Below, piece after piece: positions 36,854 through 45,589 of a stretch of DNA of 64,000 nt. Under the pieces are notes generated by a model, which was not told the origin of the DNA, ran no database searches, and saw only the letters and a list, made by a program, of their open reading frames with translations. Positions within the stretch are counted from its first letter, which is position 1. Each line of letters opens with the position of its first letter. The stretch spans positions 1 to 64,000 of the forward strand of contig JAHLWS010000005.1 of assembly GCA_019057795.1 (NCBI GenBank). Direction: 5' to 3'. Made by a program: the position numbers and the translations under genes. This DNA comes from Promethearchaeota archaeon. GTDB lineage: Archaea > Asgardarchaeota > Lokiarchaeia > Sigyniarchaeales > SOKP01.

Positions 36854-36916
36854 AGATTCCTACCAGAAAAAGGTCATCATACAGCCTTCAAGATAGAAAT
36901 ACACTGGTAGGAATCT
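36854..36916 (+). repeat. 13-bp perfect inverted repeat between the direct repeats
   Basis: AGATTCCTACCAG (36854-36866) and its exact reverse complement CTGGTAGGAATCT (36904-36916) enclose 37 nt. As RNA this makes a 13-bp hairpin; as DNA it could be the ends of a tiny mobile element. It lies between the two 85-bp direct repeats. Confidence 0.75.
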
Positions 36917-36918
36917 TA

Positions 36919-37003
36919 ATCTCTAAAATAGTTTTAAAAAACTATTAAATTCCTTTTTTTTTATTCAAGATAGATTTACTCTTCTAAAAGAAAATTAAAT
37001 AGA
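36919..37003 (+). repeat. 85-bp direct repeat, right copy
   Basis: Near-identical to 36716-36800, including the T-run and ATTCAAGATAGATTTACTCT. The right copy begins 3 bp after the inverted repeat. The layout suggests that the 36801-36918 segment was inserted by or with a duplication. Confidence 0.85.
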
Positions 37004-37200
37004 GAGAGAACACTGAAATAGCGAGAAGTTGTTCTCAATTACACTTGAAAGCTAAGTTTAGAGAAATTTAAACCAGTTTACAATACTTTAAACTTCATTC
37101 TTCATCTCTTTGGAAGAATAAATATAAATACTTGACTCTAATACTTAAATCATAAGACTGCGCGTTATTGCAATCTTAAAAACCAAAAGGTTGGAAAAAA

Positions 37201-38847
37201 ATGAATAATTTAGATAATGACAAAAATAATATGAAACAACTTGCAAAAATCAGAGACGCATACACTAGCCTCGTGGATTATTTAAAAGAACTCATGTTTA
37301 AAAAACGCATCCTAGATTCTCCTTCGTACGCAGAACTCTCAAGAAAACTTGGTTTTCGCTATAACTGGATCAAAGAAAAGAGATATTCTATGAAACAAGG
37401 CCATTTTCCTAAGAAAGAAACCTTTGACGATTTATATAACCGATTATCAGAACGATATATGGACCAACTAAGCAAATCATTGAAAGAAATCCAGACCAGA
37501 TTTAACGCTCTCTACACTTTTAGCTTCTCTACTGATATGCAATCACTATCGGATTTAAATTCTAATCAAAAGTCTATTAAAAGGGAATTTTTTAATAATA
37601 TAAAAGAAATTATCAAGCATTATTTCCCGAACGCTAGAATTTTTGACACGGACATCTCAAGGCTATTCTTTAAAAAGGATCGAGTGTTAATGGATTCCCA
37701 TTTAAAAGGAAACTATAAATACAGAAGGCTTGAACTCTCTACCCTCTTCAGTTTTATCTATAAGATAAAATTCTTAACTACTGAAGAAATAATCAACAAA
37801 ATTAGGGATATTGAAAAGGTCGATGAAATTACACTTCAGAAATTTAAAACTGATGTTGAAAATTTCATTGAAGAATTCATATTTTCTAATCCATTTGAGA
37901 GAAAATATATTGGCGATTCACATTACATAGGAACCAGATTTTTTGAACCTGAATACAACTTAACATTTAAGGTTTGGTTTGAATTATCCAAAGCAAAAAA
38001 AGAACCTATTCTCTTGAAGCATGCAAGAAAAAATATGAAGTATGAAACCTTCGGAAGAATAAACAGATTCGGAGAACCTGAGAAAGGTAAAGTGTATTCA
38101 TGGATAGGTCTTATTAACATGTTAAAAGAATTAACTAGACTTTTACCAGGCGACTCTTACGCAACTACCTTTGAACATGTTTGGGGATACATAGAACAAC
38201 GCGGTTTATATCCTGTTTTACCCAGAGTTTATCATCCAAGTTGGTATTCTATAAGCACTGTAAAATTTCATGTGATCATGCTCATCATCCGGGATTTAGG
38301 ACTCGATATCTTAAACTTAGAACCTATCAAAACTGAGTCTTTTAAAAAAACTCATCAAATGGATTCATTTACTTACGAAAGACATCACATCTTTATAAAC
38401 GATAAAATGTCCATCGATGTAAACAGATTAGCTCTCGTCATGCATAAAAATCATAGTGACCTTGAAGGAAAAACTGACTTAGTTCTTGATTTAATCCAAA
38501 AAAGAATAGATCTAACTTTTGATTGTCCTCAATATTATAAGACTAACTTAGAGGATTGGAGAGACAAATGGCAAAAATATCTGGAGAGACGATGCTTTTT
38601 AGTTCAAAACGGAATTGAGAACTTTATTAAAGAATATTTTACCGACGATAACGGAAATAATTACTTATTTGAAAGATTCTTCAAAGATGTTCCAAAAGAC
38701 AACATTGAACGAGAAATTAGAATCGTGATGCAAAAGTGGATTGAGAAAAAGCGACCAGCGCCCATCTTAAACGCTCACATCTTAAACAGACTCTTCTACG
38801 GCACTCCAAATTTAGTAACAAGTGGATTTATTCAATATAAATCCTAA
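37201..38847 (+). CDS. Unrecognised 548-aa protein, possible HNH-like core
   Basis: I do not recognise this protein. The N-terminus has a helix-turn-helix-like part (SYAELSRKLGFRYNWIKEKR, about 42-61). The middle is basic and mixed alpha/beta. Residues about 394-425 read YERHHIFINDK, then VNRLALVMHKNH, whose spacing of HH, N and H resembles an HNH nuclease without zinc knuckles; this is a guess. A 4-bp hairpin (CCAA AAGG TTGG) at 37184-37195 sits just before the ATG and could cover the ribosome-binding site. It has the zinc-ribbon gene at 38903 56 bp downstream on the same strand. Confidence 0.6.
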   Translation: MNNLDNDKNNMKQLAKIRDAYTSLVDYLKELMFKKRILDSPSYAELSRKLGFRYNWIKEKRYSMKQGHFPKKETFDDLYNRLSERYMDQLSKSLKEIQTRFNALYTFSFSTDMQSLSDLNSNQKSIKREFFNNIKEIIKHYFPNARIFDTDISRLFFKKDRVLMDSHLKGNYKYRRLELSTLFSFIYKIKFLTTEEIINKIRDIEKVDEITLQKFKTDVENFIEEFIFSNPFERKYIGDSHYIGTRFFEPEYNLTFKVWFELSKAKKEPILLKHARKNMKYETFGRINRFGEPEKGKVYSWIGLINMLKELTRLLPGDSYATTFEHVWGYIEQRGLYPVLPRVYHPSWYSISTVKFHVIMLIIRDLGLDILNLEPIKTESFKKTHQMDSFTYERHHIFINDKMSIDVNRLALVMHKNHSDLEGKTDLVLDLIQKRIDLTFDCPQYYKTNLEDWRDKWQKYLERRCFLVQNGIENFIKEYFTDDNGNNYLFERFFKDVPKDNIEREIRIVMQKWIEKKRPAPILNAHILNRLFYGTPNLVTSGFIQYKS

Positions 38848-38902
38848 TTTTTTTTTTTTACCATTATTTAAATATTCTTTTTTCCATACCTTTACCATAC
38901 CT

Positions 38903-39352
38903 ATGAAAGACGAACGAAAAATCGTCATCCGAAATGAACGGCTCAAAAAATTTAGAAATAACCTAAGACAAATCTTAATTCGAGCTGTATGGGATGAAAT
39001 CGAAATTTTAACCTATTACGCTAGTTTATACCCACCGCCACTTGACCTTCCACCCGAAGAGGAAGTAGAATTATACTACTTAGAAGGAACGAAACATAAG
39101 CTCTTTAGTCTTATGAGTAGATCTATTTGTAAGTGCGCTCGTTGTTCAAATCAAGAGAATGATATGATATATATCGAAACTCACGATGAGTGGTATTGTA
39201 CTGAATGTCATGAAAACGATCGCATCTGGTACCCCGCACATGGAAGTGCAGAAAATAGATGGCAAAATGATTATATCAATATGTACTATGAACAAAAAGA
39301 AAAATTTGAAAAGAAGTACCTAAATAAAGTAAAAAAGAATTCTAAGAAATAG
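38903..39352 (+). CDS. Zinc-ribbon protein, full-length copy
   Basis: The 149-residue protein starts with a basic helical region (MKDERKIVIRNERLKKFRNN), an acidic Pro-rich part (YPPPLDLPPEEEVE), and then a zinc ribbon with CARC near 89-92 and CTEC near 109-112. The last 35 residues are helical and lysine-rich. ATG 38903 is preferred over an upstream in-frame start at 38822 that overlaps the previous gene. A truncated copy lies at 2082. The family is unknown to me; a nucleic-acid or protein adaptor is likely. Confidence 0.7.
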   Translation: MKDERKIVIRNERLKKFRNNLRQILIRAVWDEIEILTYYASLYPPPLDLPPEEEVELYYLEGTKHKLFSLMSRSICKCARCSNQENDMIYIETHDEWYCTECHENDRIWYPAHGSAENRWQNDYINMYYEQKEKFEKKYLNKVKKNSKK

Positions 39353-39383
39353 CTCTGCCAATTCGCCCAAATAATGCTTTAGA

Positions 39384-39782
39384 TTAAACCCTGCGCCCCC
39401 TATGGCCCCCCTTGCGCCGGCAATGGTCGTGGGACTTCGGGGTGACTTCTTCTATCCTTCCTACGCGTAGACCAGAACGAGCGAGTGCGCGTATGCATGC
39501 TTGAGCTCCGGGACCGGGTGTTTGGCTTTTATTTCCCCCAGGCGCTCTTACTTTAATGTGAACGCCCAAAACGCCTTTATCTCTAAGATCGTTTGCCACG
39601 CGGAACCCGCACTGCATGGCCGCGTATGGATTCGATTCGTCGCGGTCAGCTTTAACTACCATACCGCCGCTACATTTTGCGAAGGTTTCACCCCCGCTGA
39701 GGTCGGTAGCTGTAACAATAGTATTGTTGTAACTGCTAAAGATGTGAACGATTGCCCACTTTAATTGTTCTTTTTTACTCAT
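39384..39782 (-). CDS. rps11: Small-subunit ribosomal protein uS11
   Basis: The 132-residue protein is a standard archaeal uS11, found at the platform of the 30S subunit where it touches mRNA and 16S rRNA. It has the typical [20 protein letters not shown] (8-27 in part), [19 protein letters not shown], and the basic C-terminus [15 protein letters not shown]. Length and start (ATG 39782) are normal. It is the last of the uS13-uS4-uS11 run, with 13 bp to uS4. It has higher GC than its surroundings, as expected for a highly expressed gene. Confidence 0.97.
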   Translation of the reverse strand: MSKKEQLKWAIVHIFSSYNNTIVTATDLSGGETFAKCSGGMVVKADRDESNPYAAMQCGFRVANDLRDKGVLGVHIKVRAPGGNKSQTPGPGAQACIRALARSGLRVGRIEEVTPKSHDHCRRKGGHRGRRV

Positions 39783-39795
39783 ATTAATTATCTCG

Positions 39796-40299
39796 TTAAC
39801 TCTTTTCTTTAACTGTTGTTAGAGGGCTACTGGGAGCGTAACCAATGAAATCTTCTTCTTCTTTTTTTACTATGTAAGAAGGGGCGTTTATTTTCTTACC
39901 TACTACTTGAATGTGGCCGTGAACAATAAATTGTCTCGCTTGATAGATTGTTTTCGCAAACCCTTTCTCAAAGACCAAAGTTTGTAGTCGTCTTTTTAAT
40001 AAGTCTTCTACGGTGAGCGATAACACATCTTCGAATCTTGCTTCTGGACCTACTACGCCGAGCCTGATTAACTTTTTACTTAGCGTTTCTTGAACCTCTG
40101 CGGCTCTTTCTTTTGATAATGTTCTTGATTGTCGTGCTATTCTTCTCCAATTACCCAGCGTGGTACGCATTTTCCAGAATTCTCGTTTATTTCTAAGTCC
40201 ATATTTTCCTAGAAATTCAAGTTCTTCAGCCAACCTTTCTTTTTGAAAGGGATGTTTTGGTTTTTTAAATTTTTTTTTTAAACGTCGTGGGTCTCCGAT
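39796..40299 (-). CDS. rps4: Small-subunit ribosomal protein uS4, apparent ATC start
   Basis: This is an archaeal uS4 of 167 residues with the S4 RNA-binding domain ([20 protein letters not shown]). Homologues begin MGDPRR; here the frame gives [12 protein letters not shown] directly after ATC at 40299-40297. No ATG, GTG or TTG lies between the upstream in-frame TGA (40308-40306) and TTG 40233, which would remove 22 conserved residues. GGTGA ends exactly 6 nt before the ATC. So the gene most likely starts at ATC. It lies 11 bp after uS13. It organises 16S rRNA early in 30S assembly. Confidence 0.9.
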   Translation of the reverse strand: MGDPRRLKKKFKKPKHPFQKERLAEELEFLGKYGLRNKREFWKMRTTLGNWRRIARQSRTLSKERAAEVQETLSKKLIRLGVVGPEARFEDVLSLTVEDLLKRRLQTLVFEKGFAKTIYQARQFIVHGHIQVVGKKINAPSYIVKKEEEDFIGYAPSSPLTTVKEKS

Positions 40300-40305
40300 T
40301 TTTTG

Positions 40306-40310
40306 TCACC
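40306..40310 (-). promoter_or_regulatory. Shine-Dalgarno GGTGA for uS4
   Basis: GGTGA complements the end of archaeal 16S rRNA (AUCACCUCC). It lies 6 nt before the ATC codon at which the conserved uS4 reading begins, so it decides the start. The same GGTGA is used before hdrA, where the start is a normal ATG 5 nt on. Confidence 0.75.
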
Positions 40311-40799
40311 TTATCCTTGTTTTTGCAATTTTAATCTTCTTCTCAATACGCCGACTACTAGTCCGTGTCGTCCAGTGCTTTTAGTTTTTTGACCTCTTAC
40401 TCTCAGTCCTTGGTGGTGTCGTACTCCTTTGTAGCTTCTAATCCGCTTCATTCTATCTATGTCGCGTCTTACTGACAATTCTAGCCTATTTCCAAAGATG
40501 TGTAAATTTTCTCCGGTAACTAAGTCTTTTTTACGATTAACCATCCACGCGGGGATACCATTTGTAATCGGATCTATAATAATTTCTTCAATTCTGTTTA
40601 AGTCTTTTTCAGGGAGGGCGCCAATTCTTATGTCGGGGTTTATGCCTGCAACCACAATTATTGCTTGAGCGAATCTTCTTCCAATTCCCCTTATTTGAGT
40701 TAATCCATATTCTACTTTCGCGTTTCCATCGACTTGACTTCGAAGTTTGCGAAAGAATAATTTTTCCCGAAAGTTGGTAGGTCTTGTAGTTAAGCTCAT
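40311..40799 (-). CDS. rps13: Small-subunit ribosomal protein uS13
   Basis: The 162-residue protein is archaeal uS13, at the head of the 30S subunit near the P-site tRNA. Typical parts are TQIRGIGRRFAQAI near 32-45, the helix-hairpin region IRIGALPEKDLNRIE, and the basic end MKRIRSYKGVRHHQGLRVRG (given to 20 residues) with TKSTGRHG. ATG 40799 gives the normal start. It is first in the uS13-uS4-uS11 order kept in archaea. Confidence 0.97.
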   Translation of the reverse strand: MSLTTRPTNFREKLFFRKLRSQVDGNAKVEYGLTQIRGIGRRFAQAIIVVAGINPDIRIGALPEKDLNRIEEIIIDPITNGIPAWMVNRKKDLVTGENLHIFGNRLELSVRRDIDRMKRIRSYKGVRHHQGLRVRGQKTKSTGRHGLVVGVLRRRLKLQKQG

Positions 40800-40933
40800 T
40801 TTTACTCTAAATTATTACTTACTGTAATAATTAACGTTATAATTCTTAATATGAAATTAAATATTAATTTTATGGTTTATAAAGGGAGTAGGAATATTTG
40901 AGAAAAATTTAGAGAAAATCTAATACCTAATAT

Positions 40934-42427
40934 CTAATATCGCGGGTATCTTATTTTTTTATTTTTCTTTTTATCGATATGTTTAGTACATTTGTTTCTT
41001 TTGGATTTGGCAGTCTTTTCGAGAAGAGGTAATCCGGGTTTAACGTCCTTAATCTTTTTGGATTCAATTAAATCGTTTTCGATTAGTCCGCTGTATAAAT
41101 CTTTTCCTATTTGGGTTCTTATAATAACCGTATTCCAACCTGAGGGAGAACCAATAGAACCAATAGAAATATCTGCTGCTTCTGAGGTCAGATCAAAGCA
41201 GATTTCGCAATCTTCTCTTGCTAAGTGAGAAATCTCTTTAATAGGGACCGTTAATTCATCCCCAGAATTAGTATAAATAAAAAATTTGCCCTTATTTATA
41301 TCGGTTTTTCTTACGTCCTTTACGTTAACTTTCAAAACCTCGCATATTTTTAAAAAGGATTCGTACGAGAAGGACTCCATACAGAAGATGCCGATACGAT
41401 ATTTGATTTGATTTAACGAGGGTATATCGACATTATAAATTTTTGATTTTAATAGTCCTTGCATCATACAAGGAACTCCAACAACTGCTAATTTGGTTGG
41501 ATTTTTGTTTAAATCTTTTAACTCTCTTAAAGTTGGGTTATTTACGTATTTGGTGCCGGTTGTTAAAAGAATTTCGTCTTTATTTTGAATTACTAACGGT
41601 TCAGGCCTCCACGGAGTTCCGCTCATTTTTGCTCCTAGTGCTAGATCGATTTGGTTTGTGTCAAAAAGGTAATGTAAGCAAGTACTGGTAATTCCACCAT
41701 CCTGACATACTTTAGCAATACTTTTAATTTTAGTTCTTGCGGAATAAATTTCTATGTAATGTCCAATTGTAGAAACGCTTTTAATTTCTGAAGAGTTACC
41801 TTGAGTCATGTTCAAGATATCGACGGGTAAATACGTACGAGGGCATAAAAAATAACACATTCCGCATTTGATACACACGTCTTCGTCTAATTTACCAAAA
41901 CCATTATAAATATTTAAACAATTTACAGGACAAACTCCAGCGCATAAACCACATCCAGAGCAGATATTTGATTCAAACACCGCCTTAACTGGTTCGTAAA
42001 TTGATTTTACTTCTGAGGGGTTAACAAAACGGCTTTGAATATCGAAATCCTTAAAAACTGTAGCTTTAATCGCGTCGTTATTCTCTTCTATTGTTTCAGT
42101 GATTTTATTGACTACTACAAGGTTTTCATTCTTCAATAATTCTAATAAACTAAGAGTTTTTCTAACATCTATGGAGTTTTTTTCGGAAAATTGTTTAATA
42201 GAATCAAAATTATTGGGATTGTGTTGATTTAAATAATTGAAAAGTCTATATTTCAAATTCTCTTCATCGAACATTTTGAACAAGAGTTTAAAGTATTGTT
42301 CTTCGCTATAGATGCCCGCATCTAAGATTTCCTGCTTAGCGTCAATTAATGCGCGGATTCTATATGAATCTAAGGTAACAGCTACATCTTTTAAGGTTTC
42401 CCATGAAATGTTAGACTCAGAGCTCAT
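40934..42427 (-). CDS. FrhB/FpoF-like F420-type oxidoreductase with two 4Fe-4S motifs
   Basis: This 497-residue protein carries two ferredoxin motifs, CSGCGLCAGVCP and CIKCGMCYFLCP (about 156-200). After them comes the FrhB-family domain (F420-reducing hydrogenase/dehydrogenase beta subunit) with DGGITSTCLHYL, GTPWRPEPLVI, and GVPCMMQGLLKS. The family binds FAD and passes electrons between F420 or ferredoxin and a partner. The N-terminal 140 residues are a helical extension. It is just downstream of vhuD and hdrA on the same strand, so it may feed electrons to or from the Hdr complex. Confidence 0.88.
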   Translation of the reverse strand: MSSESNISWETLKDVAVTLDSYRIRALIDAKQEILDAGIYSEEQYFKLLFKMFDEENLKYRLFNYLNQHNPNNFDSIKQFSEKNSIDVRKTLSLLELLKNENLVVVNKITETIEENNDAIKATVFKDFDIQSRFVNPSEVKSIYEPVKAVFESNICSGCGLCAGVCPVNCLNIYNGFGKLDEDVCIKCGMCYFLCPRTYLPVDILNMTQGNSSEIKSVSTIGHYIEIYSARTKIKSIAKVCQDGGITSTCLHYLFDTNQIDLALGAKMSGTPWRPEPLVIQNKDEILLTTGTKYVNNPTLRELKDLNKNPTKLAVVGVPCMMQGLLKSKIYNVDIPSLNQIKYRIGIFCMESFSYESFLKICEVLKVNVKDVRKTDINKGKFFIYTNSGDELTVPIKEISHLAREDCEICFDLTSEAADISIGSIGSPSGWNTVIIRTQIGKDLYSGLIENDLIESKKIKDVKPGLPLLEKTAKSKRNKCTKHIDKKKNKKIRYPRY

Positions 42428-42497
42428 TTTTTTTTTACTAATTTATTCTTTACAATTTATGTTTTATATTATATGTTTTAAATATCATAATTCCGAA

Positions 42498-42551
42498 AAC
42501 TCATGCTGTGAGTTAGTTACCTTCTAACTCCTTTTTTTTTAGAAGGGTCAT
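42498..42551 (-). ncRNA. Candidate SECIS-like structure after vhuD
   Basis: In the RNA of the vhuD 3' untranslated region, AUGA (42551-42548) is followed by CCUUCU (42546-42541), an A-rich loop, and AGAAGG (42525-42520). That gives a 6-bp stem with an A-run at the top, recalling the eukaryote-like SECIS described for Lokiarchaeota. The expected GA on the 3' side is not seen. Two other stems are possible: a 7-bp one (42510-42516 with 42524-42530) and a 6-bp one (42498-42503 with 42509-42514). So the exact fold is open. Confidence 0.35.
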
Positions 42552-42552
42552 T

Positions 42553-42981
42553 CTATTTCGGGTTAATTTTTTGTTTTGGTAGACGAGGAAGAGCTTCGAT
42601 TTTGTTGGTGATGTCTTCTACTGAGTTAAGGAAATTTTCAACTTCGGCTGCAGAGCAGAAATATTGTTGAACCCTATCTTCAGAAAGGCCTATGTGTTTA
42701 AACATCATTTTTAAAAATTTGACGTGTTCGTATGTATTTAAATTTCCTTTTCCAAACTCACATTCACCTTCTTTTCAGGAAATAATAGCTACTCCATCGG
42801 CTCCGTTCAAAAAGCATTCCATTATTAAATGAATTCCAATTCTACCAGTACATCTAACTCTTATTAAATGGAAAGTGTTAGAATACGGTTTTCTCATAGT
42901 GCCTGTTAAATCTGCTACGGAATACCCTCACTTTTCACATCCAAAAGCAATAATATTTCTTTCTTTTACGTTATTTGCCAT
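42553..42981 (-). CDS. vhuD: VhuD/MvhD-type subunit with two selenocysteines
   Basis: Read with UGA as Sec, this is a 142-residue delta subunit that links hydrogenase or formate dehydrogenase to HdrA through a 2Fe-2S centre. It starts MANNVKERNIIAFGCEK, then Sec18 (UGA 42930-42928) and GYSVADLTG. The middle has RVRCTGRIG, and Sec69 (UGA 42777-42775) stands in ISUKEGECEFG, where homologues have GCHxGDCHY. Both UGAs thus fall on family Cys positions. The stop is TAG 42553. It lies 21 bp after hdrA and before the FrhB-like gene. Simple gene finders would miss it. Confidence 0.88.
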
Positions 42982-43002
42982 TTATTCTCGCCTATAATCT
43001 CT

Positions 43003-45003
43003 TTAATTTTCAATTTTGGTTGATATTTTCTTCATAACTTCGATTTCACTGCCCGCGATTCCTTTAATTTCCGCCTTAAATTGCTTATCTCTGTAATATT
43101 TTAAATCGATAGCTCGTGCTGGACATGAGGAAACGCACACTCCACAACCTTTACATTTTAACTCGTCAACAACGGCAATTCCATCTTCATTTACGATTAT
43201 TGCTTGATATTCGCATAATTTCTCGCATCTATGACATCCCACGCAGAGGAGCTCGTCAACTTCAGCTATAATTAACTCTTGAACGATAGTATCGTAAGAA
43301 AGCAATGTAGCAGCTTTACTTGCAGCGGCTAATGCTGTAGAAACGGAATATGGAATGTTTTTTGGTCCCGCAGCACATCCACATATGTAAATCCCTAATC
43401 CTTTAGTTTCTTGAGGTTTTAAACACCCGTGAATTTCTGAAAGGAATCCATTGGGGCCTTTACTAAGCCCCATTACATCTATCATTTTATCTGTACCTTT
43501 TGAAGGTATCATCCCTGTTGAACACACTACTAAATCAAAATCCATGTAAGAAACTTCTCCCTCTAAAGAATTGTCGTAAAAGAGTCTCATAGTTCCATCC
43601 TCGTTCAGCTTTATATCGCCCGGTTTTCCCCTTATGAACATAACATTCTGTTCTCTTATATTTCTATAATATTGTTCGTTTCCTTTATCTGTGGTTCTAA
43701 TGTCTATATAGAATATCGTTATTTCCATATCGGGGTATTCCTGCTTTAACAATTGAGCGTTCTTCAAAGAAACGCTACAACAGACAGCTGAACAATAATT
43801 ATTTCCTCTTAACGTTCGGGACCCAACACATTGGATCATAGCTACTTTTTTAGGCGATTTTCCATCGGATATTCTATATACATGCCCCTCGGTTGGGCCA
43901 ATTGGACTTAACAGCCTTTCTAATTCGATTTGTGTAATGACATCAGGATAAATTCCATACATGTACTCGTTACTTTTCAAAATGTTGTATTCGTCCCATC
44001 CAGTTGCGACAATAACAGCGCCTACAGCAATATCGAGGATTTCGGGTTCTTGATCAAAATCGACCGCTTCACTAGGGCAATCTCTTTCACAATTTTTACA
44101 GTCTATACACACATCCATATCGATTACGGCATACTTTGGCACCGCTTGCGGAAAAGGAATATAAACTGCTCTTCTTTCTCCAAATCCTCGATCAAACTTA
44201 TTAAGGATCGTAATTGGACATTTTATCGAGCATAAACCACATCCTGTACACTTTTTTTCGTCAATATATCGAGGATTTTTTCTGATTTTAAACTTGAAAT
44301 TTCCAGTTATACCACTAAATTCTATAACATCGCTATAGGTCAGTAAAGTTATATTGGGATGTTTCGAAGCATTTACCATTATTGGGGCTAAAACTCAAAT
44401 TCCACAATCGTCAGTAGGGAAAATTCTATCGAGCTGTGCCATTTTTCCGCCTATGGTTGGTTCTTTTTCGACCAAATAAACAGATATTCCTTGACTGGCC
44501 AAATCTAACGCGGCATTCATCCCCGCAATTCCAGCACCAATTACTAAAGCTGCTTTAGTTACTGGTATTTCTTTTCGTGGAACGGCTTCTAATTCTCGAG
44601 CCCGATTTATTCCTGCTAATATTAACCTTTTTGCTTTTTCTGTCGCTTTTTCTTTATCGTCTTGATGAACAAAGGAGCAGTGTTCTCTGAGATTTACCAT
44701 TTCAAAATAGTAGGGACTTAATCCTGCTTCCTGTAATACAGCTCGGTATGTGGGTTCGTGAATTTTAGGAGTGCAGGCTGCGACCACTACTCTATTTAAA
44801 TCTAATTCTAATATATCGTTTTTGATTATTTGTTGTCCAGGATCGCTACAAGTGAAATTATTAACTCTTGCTATGACTACGTTAGGCAAAGGCTCAACAA
44901 AGTCTCTTACAGCATCGCAATCAACGTGAGCTCCTATATTAACGCCTCATCTACAAATGTAAACTCCTATTCTTAGTTTATCGATGGTCTGTTTATCAGA
45001 CAT
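43003..45003 (-). CDS. hdrA: Heterodisulfide reductase subunit HdrA with two selenocysteines
   Basis: With UGA as Sec this is one 666-residue HdrA. The start ATG 45003 follows GGTGA by 5 nt. Sec19 (UGA 44949-44947) lies in YICRUGVNIGAHVD, where homologues have CxCG. Sec203 (UGA 44397-44395) lies in DDCGIUVLAPIM, at the Cys/Sec seen in other HdrAs. The FAD site is VIGAGIAGMNAAL at about 155-167. Two 4Fe-4S motifs begin near 252 (CTGCGLC) and 299 (CIDCKNC), and two more lie near the end (CVGCHRC, CKGCGVC). HdrA bifurcates electrons between ferredoxin and a disulfide. Sec in HdrA is known in methanogens and Lokiarchaeota. Confidence 0.93.
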
Positions 45004-45278
45004 TTAATTCACCTTTAGTTGAAACATCACCGAAAGTAGTTATTGTTTATACATACTTCTTAAAATTTTTATAGAAGTCTCTTTGGTTTAGGAATTTTTG
45101 AATTAATATATTTTTAAGCATTTTTTTAACAATAATTCCATTTAGATTGTTATTGATCAAAAGAGAACATATTTTTTATGCCTTAGCAGTATTATAGGAA
45201 AACTTTTTACGAGTTATTATTGTTTTAGGTAAATATCTGTAAATTTGCATTCAAAATGCAAATCTCATTAACTTTTTT
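45004..45278. other. Divergent promoter region upstream of hdrA
   Basis: This 275-bp AT-rich stretch has no gene. It should hold the promoter of the hdrA-vhuD-frhB run. GGTGA at 45013-45009 on the minus strand is the hdrA ribosome-binding site. Confidence 0.5.
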
Positions 45279-45488
45279 ATGATAAATTCATTATTTTCTA
45301 ATATGGTGGAGCAAGAGGAAGGGAAAAAAGAAGATTTTGCTAAGCAATTTATGGCAGAAGAAGGCTTAAAAGGTAAAGCTAAGAGAATAAAAATCATGAA
45401 CATTATAGATAAAGTTGGATACGACAAAAGAAAAATAAGAGTTGCCTTTCTGCGCTCAACAATAACTGAAAGAGTTCAGCATGAATGA
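45279..45488 (+). CDS. Small hypothetical protein, 69 aa
   Basis: A short, very charged protein, mostly helical, with a basic middle (EGLKGKAKRIKIMNIIDKV, about 26-44). It has no known motif. ATG 45279 is preferred; ATG 45303 is a second choice. It lies about 100 bp in front of serS on the same strand. A real gene is plausible because the frame is open and charge-patterned, but the call is weak. Confidence 0.4.
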   Translation: MINSLFSNMVEQEEGKKEDFAKQFMAEEGLKGKAKRIKIMNIIDKVGYDKRKIRVAFLRSTITERVQHE

Positions 45489-45589
45489 GATTTTGGATTA
45501 TTCTTACAAATATCAATAATTTTCATAAATTAATTTAATGATTATTTATAATAGAAATTAGAAATTTTAAATTTTAATGGGATTAAAAC

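Noticed and set aside
39501-39764. Plus-strand frame within uS11
   Set aside because: Antisense shadow of a GC-richer ribosomal gene.
45577-45579. ATG before the seryl-tRNA synthetase TTG
   Set aside because: It is in another frame and stops after 8 codons, so TTG 45590 is kept as the start.
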